DNA of 64,000 nt from Bryobacterales bacterium. GTDB lineage: Bacteria > Acidobacteriota > Terriglobia > Bryobacterales > Bryobacteraceae. Below, in pieces: positions 7,879 through 16,359 of the stretch (within the stretch, counting starts at the first letter, position 1; each line of letters begins with the position of its first letter). A program made the translations under genes and the position numbers. Location of the stretch: contig PLDF01000448.1 of the NCBI GenBank assembly GCA_003135055.1, positions 1 through 64,000 on the forward strand, given 5' to 3'. The notes beneath the pieces were generated by a model that worked only from the letters and a program-made list of their open reading frames with translations, was not told the origin of the DNA and searched no databases.

Positions 7879-9117
7879 CTACCGCGCCAGTGAAATCGCC
7901 AGCAGAATCGCCCGCTGGGTGCCGCGCCACGACTCGCGGACATCAAAGCTTTCGTTGAGCGAATGCGCGCCGGAACCGCCGCCACCGCCGCCTATGGTGA
8001 TCGCGGGGATGCCCATATTCATGGGCACGTTCGAATCCGTGGAGCCTTCACGCAGGGTTTCGTTGATGCTCATGGCACGCGAAACCGCCAGCGCGGTCTG
8101 CACGATGGGGCTCTTCTCCGGCGTTTGTCCAGCGGGGCGCACGCCGACAAGCTCGGCGGACACGCTAACCGGTCCGCGATTATTCCAGCGCTTGTTTTCT
8201 TCCTCGACCGCCTGTTGCAGCGCGGCGTTGAACTTGGTATCCACCGCCTTGAGCGATGCGGGGTCGGAAGAGCGCATGTCCACTTCCATCCACGCCTCAA
8301 AGGGAATGGCGTTCACAGACGTGCCTCCGCCGACGCGGCCCACGTTAAAGGTGGTCTTCGGCTGCGTGGGCACTTCGAATGCGTCGATCTTGGCGATGGC
8401 GCGGCCCATGGCTTGAATGGGGTTCGCCATGCCGAATGCCCCGAAGCTGTGGCCGCCGGGTCCTTTGAAGGTGACGCGGTAGCGGTTGCTGCCGACGCCG
8501 ATGTTGGTGATGCCCAGGCCCAGGCCGTCGACCGAGATGAACTTATCGATCTGGCCCTTCAACGTCTCGCCGAACAGTTGCTTCATGCCGCGCAGGTCGC
8601 CCAGTCCCTCTTCGCCAACGTCGGCGACGAAGGTGATTGTGCCGGGCGTTTCCACGTGCGCTTCGTTGAGCGCGCGGATGACGCCGAGCATCATGGCGAG
8701 GCCGCGGCAATCGTCGCCAATGCCGGGGCCTTTGAGAATGTCGCCTTCCACGGTGACGCGGACGTCGGTGCCTTCGGGAAATACGGTGTCGAGGTGCGCG
8801 GCGAAGACCAGGTTCGGATGCGCGGCTTTGCCCGGCCTGACGCCGATTACGTTGCCGGCGGCGTCCGTGCGGACATCGTGCAGGCCGAGGCTTTCGAAGA
8901 GGCGCTGCAACTCCTTGCCGCGCACTTCCTCTTTGAACGGGGGCGCGGGGATTTGGCAGATTTTGACTTGCTGCTCGACGACGGACGGCTCATTGCGCCT
9001 GGCGGCATCGAAAGCGGCGCGGACGGCCGCATCGTTCATCAACTCGGCAGGCGTTTGCGCAATCGCAACGCCAGCGGCGAGAGCGGCGGCCAGACAGAGG
9101 TTCCTAGAGAATCGCAT
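7879..9117 (-). CDS. Secreted M20-family metallopeptidase
   Basis: The 412-residue product has a signal peptide (FSRNLCLAAALAAGVAIAQ) and the full M20/M25/M40 fold. Metal and catalytic motifs are in order: FAAHLDTVFPEG (His-x-Asp), GIGDDCRG (bridging Asp), ADVGEEGLGDL (the Glu-Glu pair) and GAHSLNESFD (late metal His). A dimerisation lid sits between the halves (GPGGHSFGAFG). M20 enzymes hydrolyse peptides or N-acyl amino acids with two zinc ions. This one should act in the periplasm, perhaps as a di- or tripeptidase. The start chosen is the ATG at 9117; a TTG lies one codon upstream. The gene stands alone. Confidence 0.93.
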   Translation of the reverse strand: MRFSRNLCLAAALAAGVAIAQTPAELMNDAAVRAAFDAARRNEPSVVEQQVKICQIPAPPFKEEVRGKELQRLFESLGLHDVRTDAAGNVIGVRPGKAAHPNLVFAAHLDTVFPEGTDVRVTVEGDILKGPGIGDDCRGLAMMLGVIRALNEAHVETPGTITFVADVGEEGLGDLRGMKQLFGETLKGQIDKFISVDGLGLGITNIGVGSNRYRVTFKGPGGHSFGAFGMANPIQAMGRAIAKIDAFEVPTQPKTTFNVGRVGGGTSVNAIPFEAWMEVDMRSSDPASLKAVDTKFNAALQQAVEEENKRWNNRGPVSVSAELVGVRPAGQTPEKSPIVQTALAVSRAMSINETLREGSTDSNVPMNMGIPAITIGGGGGGSGAHSLNESFDVRESWRGTQRAILLAISLAR

Positions 9118-9206
9118 CAACTGTTATTCTATGGGATTTGAGACTACTACAGTGTGGGCGTTGGGTATTGGAGCGCTTAAGCGATCTGGGGGAGCCGGCT
9201 CTCAGC

Positions 9207-9280
9207 CAACCTCCCTTACGGTCGCGGCTCTGTCAGCATCGGAAAACGCGCGAGTTCGAAACGGAGCGACCGTGAGAAGC
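9207..9280. repeat. Family H repeat, copy 1
   Basis: CCTCCCTTACGGTCGCGGCT lies in front of CTGTCAGC. The core CTCCCTTACGGTCG recurs exactly at 15093 and a related block is at 22201. It sits between the peptidase start and the intron relic. Confidence 0.45.
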
Positions 9281-9297
9281 CGTGAAACAATCGGTTG

Positions 9298-9779
9298 GGT
9301 CGCGGTAGGGATGCCGGTTACCCAGCAACCCCCCGCACAGATCCGTGCGAGCGCTCCTGACGCACACGGTTCTTACCTTGGATGTTTGGACGCAAAGCGC
9401 ACCTCCGGATACGGATGCTGGATCTCGACTTCCGGGATCAAGTGTTCGAGTTTCTCCCGAAAGCGCTCCCAGCTCCAGCGGCTTCGTTGACTCCGCTGGC
9501 GAAGTTGCCACCACCACATGCGTAGCGCTTCGTGCCGAAACGCCTTCAGCCGGTACTCGTTGCGCGGTACCGCGTGATATAGGAAATATCCGCGAACCAC
9601 CGATCCGAGTCACTTCCCTATCTATGTCCTTCGTCTTCTCGTGCAGGTGCTCGCGCAGCCTCTGCCGGATCTGCTTCAGCTTGGCTGCCATCCGCTTGCC
9701 GATGTCTTCCGGTACGCCTGGAAGTATCCCGTCTTATGGTTCTTCCCGCAAATGTGGGTGAAATCCGGAAAATTAAAGG
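9298..9779 (-). mobile_element. 3' relic of a group II intron
   Basis: Read on the minus strand, the end of a reverse-transcriptase frame is followed by a 34-base domain V-like hairpin at 9372-9339 (GAACCGTGTGCG, loop, CGCACGGATCT). A domain VI-like stem (TGTGCGGGGG through CATCCCTACCGCGACC) ends near 9298. This order is the hallmark of a bacterial group II intron 3' end. Domains I-III and most of the encoded protein are missing, so it cannot splice or move. The exact 3' splice point is not determined. Confidence 0.7.
9373..9779 (-). pseudogene. Group II intron reverse transcriptase/maturase, C-terminal fragments
   Basis: Three successive frames give FPDFTHICGKNHKTGYFQAY, then KRMAAKLKQIRQRLREHLHE, then VRGYFLYHAVPRNEYRLKAF, RMWWWQLRQRSQ and PYPEVRFASKHPR with the stop at 9373. 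This matches the thumb/maturase end (FLGFTHICGK ... GYF.YHAVPGN ... HPYP..RF) of intron-encoded reverse transcriptases. At least two frameshifts separate the blocks, and the polymerase domain with YADD is gone. It is clearly dead. Confidence 0.75.
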
Positions 9780-9793
9780 TTTCCGGCTTCCCT

Positions 9794-9901
9794 GGTCTGT
9801 GACTCCCGGTCAAGTCGTTTATTTTCAAAATCGTCTGCCTCTGCCGGAACCGCATTTAACGTATTTATTTAACATGCTGTAACCTCCGGGAGTCACAGAC
9901 C
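9794..9901. repeat. Perfect 16-bp inverted repeat around a 76-base AT-rich core
   Basis: GGTCTGTGACTCCCGG at 9794-9809 is exactly repeated in inverse orientation at 9886-9901. The spacer is AT-rich for this genome (ACGTATTTATTTAAC). It could be a small non-autonomous element or a long hairpin. It lies directly beside the intron relic. No coding sequence is inside. Confidence 0.7.
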
Positions 9902-9991
9902 TGTTCAATCCGGCGCCGCCGGTGGCGGGGCTGACTCCTGTCTCCCGTATTCCGCAGGGATATCAAGGGCGAAGCCCTTGCCTGGTTCTGG

Positions 9992-10648
9992 TTAATTGCT
10001 TTTGATTGCCATGGCCTGCAGTCCGCTGAGCTCGATCATCATGCCTTGATCCGCGAAGAACTCGCGAAACGCACGGGTGGCCCCAGGAATCGCGCCGAAG
10101 TCATGCGTGAGTATGATCCCCGTTGGCGCCATGCGAGGCCAGAAGAACTCCAGACATCCTAGCGTCGTATCGTAATAATCGACATCGAGATGAACAAACG
10201 AGAAAGTTTCCGCCGTGACCTCATGTCCGGTTTCCTTGGGGAACAGTCCGCGGTGAAGGTATACGTCCACGTCGTTACGAAAATACGCGCTCACTTTGTC
10301 CAAGGTGCCCGCGAAATCCCCCTTTGCGAGCCCATCTTGTGAACTGGGCATGCCCGCGAATGTGTCGCAGAGATGTAACGGCTTTCCCGGCAATGCTTCG
10401 CGAATCAAACGCGCGGTGCCGCCCTCGAAGACGCCCACTTCGGCAGCGGCGCCGGGCAGATTTCGTGTCGCCCTGGCAGCCATGTAGAGCTGATACGCAT
10501 CCACGGCGCCCATGGCCATTTTCCTCTGACTCTTGATGCGCAGGATCAGGTCGATAACCGCACGCCGCTCTGAATATCGATAATTGGACAAACCAACTCC
10601 GAGTCTGGCGGCGGTGTCATGCACAGCAGTCTGCCAGTTGTGGAACAT
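9992..10648 (-). CDS. TylF/MycF-like SAM-dependent methyltransferase
   Basis: The 218-residue protein has the class I methyltransferase fold in the TylF/MycF form. AEVGVFEGGTARLIREALPG is the SAM-binding loop, LHLCDTFAGMP carries the acidic residue after strand 2, FVHLDVDYYDTT is the metal-binding DxDxY region, and GIILTHDFGAIPGATRAFRE is the next core motif. TylF enzymes are Mg-dependent O-methyltransferases on sugars; many bacterial homologues are linked to surface glycans. That fits the glycosylation genes from 11.7 kb on, although they are not in one operon. The substrate is unknown. Confidence 0.85.
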   Translation of the reverse strand: MFHNWQTAVHDTAARLGVGLSNYRYSERRAVIDLILRIKSQRKMAMGAVDAYQLYMAARATRNLPGAAAEVGVFEGGTARLIREALPGKPLHLCDTFAGMPSSQDGLAKGDFAGTLDKVSAYFRNDVDVYLHRGLFPKETGHEVTAETFSFVHLDVDYYDTTLGCLEFFWPRMAPTGIILTHDFGAIPGATRAFREFFADQGMMIELSGLQAMAIKSN

Positions 10649-10944
10649 AGCACTACTGCGACCGTCTCGCGCGGCGAAGAGACAGCGTCATGGACAAGTT
10701 GTGAACTCCACTGGCTTTGAGGCGGCCGGGATTGGGCGCCTCATCGACCTCCTTGGCCGTTTTGCGTTCCGGGCGGGACGCTCCGTTGGCCCGAAGCTGA
10801 ATTTCAGGACAATCGGCGACCGGCGTCAACCCCGAGAGCAAAGAAGCAGCGTAGGCTGCTATCGCGCACATGCAGCAATTGTTACACGGGCGGAACCGTG
10901 GCGGGATAGTAGCGCTCATGTTCGGGTGCTTATAAGCACCGCGC

Positions 10945-11290
10945 ATGGTCCGCCCCGTGATTTTGAGCGCTTTGGCAGTCTCGCCGCTTTCGTCCGCGGT
11001 GACCCTCACCCGAACGGACGGCCGCATTCACATTAAGCCATTCTCCGATTTCTATTATGGTTCGGATGCGCCCAAGCCTTATCCACACCCGCTGCGGGCC
11101 GCCAGCGGCAAGATTGCGACGCGCCGATTTCCCATGGAAAACGTGCCCGGCGAATCCGCCACGGATAAGCGCCATCGCGGCGTTTGGCTGAGCTTCAAGG
11201 GCGTGAACGGCTTCAACTTTTGGGAGAACGAATTCTCGTATAACGGCAAGAACGCCGGCAGAGTGACGATGTGCCGCATCGAACAAGTAA
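10945..11290 (+). pseudogene. Truncated DUF6807 (PmoA-like) secreted protein
   Basis: ATG at 10945 opens a signal-like stretch (VILSALAVSPLSSA). It is followed by IKPFSDFYYGSDAPKPYPHP, FPMENVPGESATDKRHRGVW and LSFKGVNGFNFWENEFSYNG. This is the N-terminal third of the DUF6807/PmoA family (about 300 residues), including the HRGVW and NFWE motifs. Homology ends near 11290, after which the frame runs into an opposite-strand fragment. Family members are secreted and often accompany sugar or uronate catabolism genes. Confidence 0.6.
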
Positions 11291-11322
11291 AGAGCGGCGA
11301 AAGCGCCGCATGTGCGGCGTCA

Positions 11323-11468
11323 CGCATGTGCGGCGTCAATGGCCTTGTTGATGGCCGCGGTGTCGAGGGTCTTGGCGCCGGCAGTGGCGCCGAACGTCTT
11401 TACGTCGTAACTGCCGCGTGCAAGGCGGGCGCGCCCGGCGCCGCCAGCATCCAGTCAAGCCGTTTCAT
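11323..11468 (-). pseudogene. N-terminal fragment of a GH28/pectate-lyase-like protein
   Basis: On the minus strand ATG at 11468 starts MKRLDWMLAAPGAPALHAAV. A shifted frame then reads RGSYDVKTFGATAGAKTLDT, AAINKAIDAAHA. YDVKTFGA.GDG.TLDT.AIN.AI is the standard opening of right-handed parallel beta-helix pectinases (GH28, pectate lyase 3). Only about 45 codons remain and they are frameshifted. It abuts the DUF6807 stub tail to tail, as if two carbohydrate genes were fused by deletion. Confidence 0.5.
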
Positions 11469-11520
11469 TCGCTCTCTCCCCTCCGCGCGGCTTTTCACAG
11501 TCCGGTATTTCCCGGTACGG

Positions 11521-11615
11521 CGCCGCGGCTAACCGGGCACGGAATCGGCAGCGCCAGCGAGCCTGGCGCCGCGGCAAACGGGGCACGGAATCGGCAGCGC
11601 CAGCGAGCCTGGCGC
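11521..11615. repeat. 46-bp tandem repeat, about two copies
   Basis: A unit starting CGCCGCGGC, then GGGCACGGAATCGGCAGCGC and CAGCGAGCCTGGCGC, occurs at 11535-11569 and again, identical over 35 bases, at 11581-11615. It contains a short palindrome (GGCAGCGCCAGCGAGCCTGG). Confidence 0.75.
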
Positions 11616-11696
11616 TGTCACTGGCGAATGTCCGCGCCCTTACGCGCGAGCCCGCGCCGGCCACTGGCGCCATGAAAAACGGGGCGGTCTAGGGAT

Positions 11697-11702
11697 TATA
11701 AT
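11697..11702 (+). promoter_or_regulatory. TATAAT -10-like element
   Basis: A perfect TATAAT overlaps the first in-frame ATG (11701) of the next methyltransferase. If it is the -10 box, transcription starts near 11709 and translation must use the ATG at 11728. Confidence 0.4.
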
Positions 11703-11727
11703 GCTTAGTTGCAAATACTATATTGCG

Positions 11728-12333
11728 ATGGCAAACACTCTCCTAGCGGTTCTGCACAGAGCCGCATCTGTAGGCTGGGTTTACGATGGGATCCAACTCC
11801 TGGCGGGCGCCGGCGTGGTGAGGAGGCGCCTGCGGCCCTATTACGCGGATTGTCGCGGCCGCGTGCTCGACATTGGCGGGGGCACAGGCAGTGTTGGGCA
11901 GCTCTTGCCGGCGGGATGCGTTTATTTGTGCCTCGACAACGAGCTTCCAAAGCTGGAGATGCTGTTGCGAAAAGCGTTGGGGATTCCGCTTCTCGCCGAC
12001 GGGACGCGGATTCCGATCCGATCGGGCAGTATCGATTTTGTGACATGCAACGCGGTGTCGCATCATTTGGCATCAAATGATTTCGAGGCCATGTTGAGCG
12101 AAACTGCGAGGGTGCTAAAGCCGGCGGGAGCCTTCATTTTCGTGGATGCGGTCAGGAAGCCCAGCCGGCTGCCAGGGCGGATTCTGTGGGCGTTGGACCG
12201 CGGATCTTACCCCAAGTCTTCGCTCGAGCTGCGCCGGGCGGTAGAGCGGCATTTCCAAGTCGAGAAATGGGACCGTATCGCCTTCTACCATGAGTACGTA
12301 GCCGGAGTCTGCCGGAAGGCTCAGACAAGTTAA
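11728..12333 (+). CDS. Class I SAM-dependent methyltransferase
   Basis: The 201-residue protein has the SAM loop GRVLDIGGGTGSVGQLLP, the acidic strand-2 residue in VYLCLDNELPK, the post-motif FVTCNAVSHHL and ARVLKPAGAFIFVDAVRKPS. This is a Methyltransf_11 type fold. The ATG at 11728 was chosen because TATAAT covers the upstream ATG at 11701. Neighbours are a GT39-type glycosyltransferase, a second methyltransferase and a GT2 enzyme, so a role in making or modifying a lipid or surface glycan is likely but not shown. Confidence 0.85.
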   Translation: MANTLLAVLHRAASVGWVYDGIQLLAGAGVVRRRLRPYYADCRGRVLDIGGGTGSVGQLLPAGCVYLCLDNELPKLEMLLRKALGIPLLADGTRIPIRSGSIDFVTCNAVSHHLASNDFEAMLSETARVLKPAGAFIFVDAVRKPSRLPGRILWALDRGSYPKSSLELRRAVERHFQVEKWDRIAFYHEYVAGVCRKAQTS

Positions 12334-12459
12334 AGTTGACGGGCGACCGCCGGCGCTACCGAGGATCGCGAGTGAGCTAACATATACGGGAACGGAATAC
12401 GCGCTACACACGCTCCGCCACCCCACGCCGGTTGGCCCTTTCCGCCCAAACGAAACTTC

Positions 12460-14115
12460 ATGGCCGCATCTGTAAAACTACCGCCTAACTCGCTGAGCCC
12501 TCCTCGCGCTATGGGCGCGGGGCGCCTGGCGGCGGTATTGGCGGCGCTGCTGTTGGCGGCGATTTTGTTTCAGATCCTGGGCAACGCCTACGGGAGCGAA
12601 TTTGGCGGCTATCCGGACGAGTCCGCTCACTTTACCACCGGGCTGATGATTCGCGACTACATGGCGTCCGGCTTCCATCAGGGGCCCGTGCGGTATGCCG
12701 AGAGTTATTACCTGCATTACCCGAAGGTGGCGTTCGGCATGTGGGGCCCGCTGCTGCATATCACCGAGGCGGGGTGGATGCTGGTCTTTCCGCCAAGCCG
12801 GATCACCGCTCTGGTCTTGATGGCGCTGATTACGGCGCTCACCGCCTTCTTCCTGTATCGCGCCCTGAGGGACGAGGTGGGAACGCCGCTGGCTCTCCTG
12901 GCCGCGATAATGTTCATCGCCGTTCCGAACGTGCAGACCTATACGGCGATGGTAATGTCCGATGGGCTGGTGGCCCTGATGGATTTCCTGGCGGCCATGG
13001 CGTTCGCCCGCTACCTGGACACGGAGAACTGGAAATACTCGGCGCAATTCGGCGTGTTCGCCACTCTTAGCGTCCTGACAAAGGGAAATGGCGTTGCGCT
13101 GGTATTCCTGCCGCTATTTGCCATGATTTTCGCGCGCAAGCTTGGTCTGATGAAGCGCGGCTCGTTGTGGGTATCGGCGATTCCGCTGATTCTGGTGGCG
13201 GCGCCATGGCAGATTTATTCCGCGAGAATGCTCGCCGGGATCGCGGACCGGCAGCCGGGTTGGATCTTCCTTCCCAGGCTAACAGGCTGGGTGATCACCG
13301 TTCTGGGGGTCGCGCTTGTGCCCCTGATTGCGATAGGCGTCTATGACAAGCTGATCGCGAACCGGCGGACAGCCGGCGGCAAGTGGCCCGCGGCGGCTGC
13401 CCTGATATGCGGATTCTGGCTATTCCACTGGCTCATTCCATCGGTAGGACCGCAGGAGCGGTATTTAATCGCGGTCACGCCCCCAATGCTCATGTTTCTC
13501 ATGGCCGGCGTCGAACGTTTGGCGGACTGGATTCCCAAGCCCGCGATGCGTTCGCACAGGGTGCTGGCGGTCGCGGTCGCCATGGTTATCGTTTTCGCGG
13601 CGACCGGGTTTTCGATCCCGCGCCAGCAGCATCACGGTTTCGATGAGATTGCGCAACTGGTGGAACGGCCCGAGTATAAGAATAGCGTCGTCCTGGTGGC
13701 ATCCGAAGGGGATGGAGAGGGCATGCTGATCACCGAAGTCGCTATGCGGGACGCGCGGCCGGCGCACTTTGTTTTGCGCGCTTCCAAAATGTTGGCCCAA
13801 AGCGATTGGGATGGGAACCACTACGTTCCGAAATACCGCACGCCGGAAGAAGTGATGAAGTTTTTGGAGAGCATACCGGTAGAACTGGTGGTTATCGACA
13901 ACGAGCCTGGCTTGACGGCGTTTCCTTATTATCCGCTGTTGAAGCAGACCATTGCGGCATTTCCCAGCCTATGGGAGCACGCCGGAACCTATCCGCAGGC
14001 ACACGGAACCGGCCCCACGATCGACGTATACCGGCTGAAGTCGGCCATTGGACGCAGTCCGGGCAAGATTCGAATCGACATGCCGTATACTTTGGGACGG
14101 TCGATCGGGAATTAG
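12460..14115 (+). CDS. GT39/ArnT-type membrane glycosyltransferase
   Basis: The 551-residue integral membrane protein has about 10-12 helices. After helix 1 (AAVLAALLLAAILFQILGNA) the first periplasmic loop carries GGYPDESAHFTTG, the Asp-Glu pair typical of the PMT/ArnT family (GT-C fold). Central helices (ALVLMALITALTAFFLYRAL and following) and a soluble C-terminal domain of about 150 residues follow. Such enzymes use polyprenyl-phosphate sugars on the outer face of the inner membrane to glycosylate lipids or proteins. The GtrB-like GT2 at 15182 could supply the lipid-linked sugar. Its end overlaps the stop of the convergent methyltransferase by 4 bases. Confidence 0.88.
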   Translation: MAASVKLPPNSLSPPRAMGAGRLAAVLAALLLAAILFQILGNAYGSEFGGYPDESAHFTTGLMIRDYMASGFHQGPVRYAESYYLHYPKVAFGMWGPLLHITEAGWMLVFPPSRITALVLMALITALTAFFLYRALRDEVGTPLALLAAIMFIAVPNVQTYTAMVMSDGLVALMDFLAAMAFARYLDTENWKYSAQFGVFATLSVLTKGNGVALVFLPLFAMIFARKLGLMKRGSLWVSAIPLILVAAPWQIYSARMLAGIADRQPGWIFLPRLTGWVITVLGVALVPLIAIGVYDKLIANRRTAGGKWPAAAALICGFWLFHWLIPSVGPQERYLIAVTPPMLMFLMAGVERLADWIPKPAMRSHRVLAVAVAMVIVFAATGFSIPRQQHHGFDEIAQLVERPEYKNSVVLVASEGDGEGMLITEVAMRDARPAHFVLRASKMLAQSDWDGNHYVPKYRTPEEVMKFLESIPVELVVIDNEPGLTAFPYYPLLKQTIAAFPSLWEHAGTYPQAHGTGPTIDVYRLKSAIGRSPGKIRIDMPYTLGRSIGN

Positions 14116-14966
14116 CTGCGGCTCGGGGCTATGGGCTTGCGCGCTACCACGAAGATGGAAGTGCCGAAGGGCAGACGGACGCCGCGGCGGATCAGGAAAG
14201 TCTCGGCGCGCCCCGCACGGTCCAGAACTGCATTCACGAGCGGGTTGATCGATAGATCGCCCTTGGAGGTTTCCTCAAGGTTCTTGCCCGCCTTTTTCCG
14301 CACAAAATCTTTCCACCCGCGTTCCAACTTCATCAGCGGATACAGAAAACTCATGAACTCGGTGGCGTAATCGATTTGAAATCCGGCATCCAGGCATTTG
14401 CTCCGCAAACCTTCGAGTTCATACCGGCGGCAATGGAACGCGACTTCGTCGAAGTAGCTCCAGAGGCTCTGATGCGCCGGTACGCTCAAAAGCAGCCGGC
14501 CGCCTGGGGATAGAGCATTATATATAGACCGCAGAGCGCCACAATCGTCGGAGATATGCTCCAGTACGTCGAACATGCCGGCCAGACTGAATCCCGAGCC
14601 GAAGGGAAAGCGCGACATGTCGGCCTGCACCAACATTTTCACGCCGCGGCTGCGGGCATTCACCAAACCCTCGGCATACAGGTCGGCGCCGATTACGTTC
14701 CCCGTGACGCAAGTATCCTGGAGAACACGCGTCACAGATCCGTTTCCACAGCCCACTTCGAGGACGTAGAAGCCGGCCGGAAGTTGCCTGGCGTACTTGG
14801 CCGCCATCGCGGCCACAATCCGATTCCGGCCGCGAAACCAGAAGTGACGGTCTTCCACGGCGAAGAGGCCCTGGTTATGCCGGGGATCGTAGCCCCCCTC
14901 TCTCGCCGGAGACGGTTCCGTCAAGGCCGAACTCGATGGAGTCATACGTCTGGCAACTGAACGCAT
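14112..14966 (-). CDS. Class I SAM-dependent methyltransferase
   Basis: The 284-residue protein from ATG 14966 (TTG 14993 is an alternative start) has the motif FYVLEVGCGNGSVTRVLQ, an acidic strand-2 residue in VIGADLYAEGL, FSLAGMFDVLEHISDD and LSPGGRLLLSVPAHQSLWSY. The last is characteristic of the Methyltransf_23/11 group found with glycan and O-antigen genes. The N-terminus has QGLFAVEDRHFWFRGRNRIV, also common in this group. It faces the GT39 gene tail to tail with a 4-base overlap. The substrate is unknown; lipid carrier or sugar methylation is the best guess. Confidence 0.87.
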   Translation of the reverse strand: MRSVARRMTPSSSALTEPSPAREGGYDPRHNQGLFAVEDRHFWFRGRNRIVAAMAAKYARQLPAGFYVLEVGCGNGSVTRVLQDTCVTGNVIGADLYAEGLVNARSRGVKMLVQADMSRFPFGSGFSLAGMFDVLEHISDDCGALRSIYNALSPGGRLLLSVPAHQSLWSYFDEVAFHCRRYELEGLRSKCLDAGFQIDYATEFMSFLYPLMKLERGWKDFVRKKAGKNLEETSKGDLSINPLVNAVLDRAGRAETFLIRRGVRLPFGTSIFVVARKPIAPSRS

Positions 14967-15085
14967 GGTAACAGGCTCGTTTTGCAGCGTCAAAGACCGG
15001 CCGGGGGTGCGTGTGAGACTGCGTACGCGCGCGCTGCGCCTGGCAAGGGCGCCGGCCGTGGCCGCGCGATTTCATGCCCTTGCGG

Positions 15086-15148
15086 GAAACCACTCCCTTA
15101 CGGTCGTGGCTCCGATCGGAGCCGCGCGCGTTAGCAAGCGGTTTCGCG
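15086..15148. repeat. Family H repeat, copy 2
   Basis: GAAACCACTCCCTTACGGTC, then GTGGCTCCGATCGGAGCCGC and GCGCGTTAGCAAGCGGTTTC. It contains the perfect palindrome GGCTCCGATCGGAGCC and outer arms GAAACC/GGTTTC. Confidence 0.7.
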
Positions 15149-15181
15149 ATAGCGGCGAATCTCGCGGCCGAAGACCCGATC

Positions 15182-16153
15182 CTAGCTGGAAACGGATACC
15201 GAGGGCGGCGAGGGCGGTGCTGCGCTTCGCTGGGTTTGTTGGCGTATGGTATAGCACGGCCGGTCCATCAGCCGGAAGTGCATGCGTGCCAGGTATTCCC
15301 CGATGATTCCCAGGGCAAAGAGCTGAACTCCCGAGAAAATTACGATCACCGATGCCAGGAACGCAAAACCAGGCACGCTTTGGCCATGGATAAGATACAT
15401 GGCGATTACAAAAGCCAGCACGCATAATCCGAAGAGCGCAAACACGAAGCCCAGGATGCTGGCAAGCTGCAGCGGCAGCGTGGTGAATCCGGTCATCATG
15501 TTCATCGCGTGGGCGATGAGCTTGGTCACGGTGTAATTCGACGTACCCAAGGTTCGGGGCGGATTCTCCACGGGCGTCGCGCCGAATTTCATGGCCCCCC
15601 AACCCAGCAGCACGTCGATTGAAACAAACGCGCCGCGATAATCGCGAAATCCCTCGCGAACTTCGGTTCGAAACGCCCGAAAACTGCTGACGCGCGATGC
15701 GGCTTTCATGCCCATAGTGCGCTGCAGACTGTATTTCGTCATTTTGGACGCGATATCCCGCAGCAGCCCGTGGCTCTCGCGCTCCGGATACCCATACACC
15801 ACGTCGTAGCCTTCAGCCAGCACCCTCAGCAGTTTCGGGATCTCTTCCGGCGGGTTCTGCAGGTCGTCGTCCAACGTGATCACGATGTCGTGACGCGCCT
15901 GCCGGATGCCGCAAAGCAGCGCGTTGTGCTGGCCATAGTTGCGCAGCAGGTGAACGCATTGGAGCCACGGATATTGGTCCGCGAGCTCTTCCATTACCTG
16001 GGCGCTGCGGTCGCGGCTGCAGTCGTTTACCAGTATCGCCTCGTACTGTTGCGTGAGCGCCGGCAGCGCCACGCTGAGCCGGTTCAGAAGAATCGGCAAA
16101 CTCTGTTGTGAGTTATAGACCGGAACGACCACCGAAATCGAGGGAACCATCAT
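15182..16153 (-). CDS. GT2 glycosyltransferase, GtrB/DPM-like, membrane anchored
   Basis: The 323-residue protein opens with the GT-A start ISVVVPVYNSQQSLPILLNR, has AILVNDCSRDRS and the nucleotide-metal motif VITLDDDLQNPPEEI. Two C-terminal membrane helices follow (ILGFVFALFGLCVLAFVIAM and FLASVIVIFSGVQLFALGII), then the amphipathic GEYLARMHFRLMDRP. This layout is that of polyprenyl-phosphate mannosyl/glucosyl transferases such as GtrB and ArnC. It likely moves a sugar from a nucleotide donor to undecaprenyl phosphate on the cytosolic face, feeding a GT-C enzyme such as the one at 12460. Confidence 0.93.
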   Translation of the reverse strand: MMVPSISVVVPVYNSQQSLPILLNRLSVALPALTQQYEAILVNDCSRDRSAQVMEELADQYPWLQCVHLLRNYGQHNALLCGIRQARHDIVITLDDDLQNPPEEIPKLLRVLAEGYDVVYGYPERESHGLLRDIASKMTKYSLQRTMGMKAASRVSSFRAFRTEVREGFRDYRGAFVSIDVLLGWGAMKFGATPVENPPRTLGTSNYTVTKLIAHAMNMMTGFTTLPLQLASILGFVFALFGLCVLAFVIAMYLIHGQSVPGFAFLASVIVIFSGVQLFALGIIGEYLARMHFRLMDRPCYTIRQQTQRSAAPPSPPSVSVSS

Positions 16154-16359
16154 AGAGTGCGGCGCAGAACTCTTTTCAATTATATGTTACGGGATTAGCC
16201 CGCGACCCGGCTCTTCGGGGCCGATCGTGCGCCGGTTTTACGCTACACTACGCATAGGCTGCTCATGCAGCCCTGCCGCCGGCAGGCCAACGGCCTTTCG
16301 AGACGCGGCGGACCGATGGTCCGAGGCGTCGAGTTTTGCCGGCATTAAGGAACTAGTGA

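Noticed and set aside
7963-9141. 392-codon plus-strand frame opposite the M20 peptidase
   Set aside because: Its residues are low-complexity and mirror the codon bias of the peptidase, which has all metal motifs.
10649-10944. Gene between the TylF-like enzyme and the DUF6807 stub
   Set aside because: The frames show neither motifs nor ribosome sites; probably spacer.
11535-11615. Start of a CRISPR array
   Set aside because: Only two units, period 46 with an 11-base spacer that is itself part of the repeat; no cas genes.
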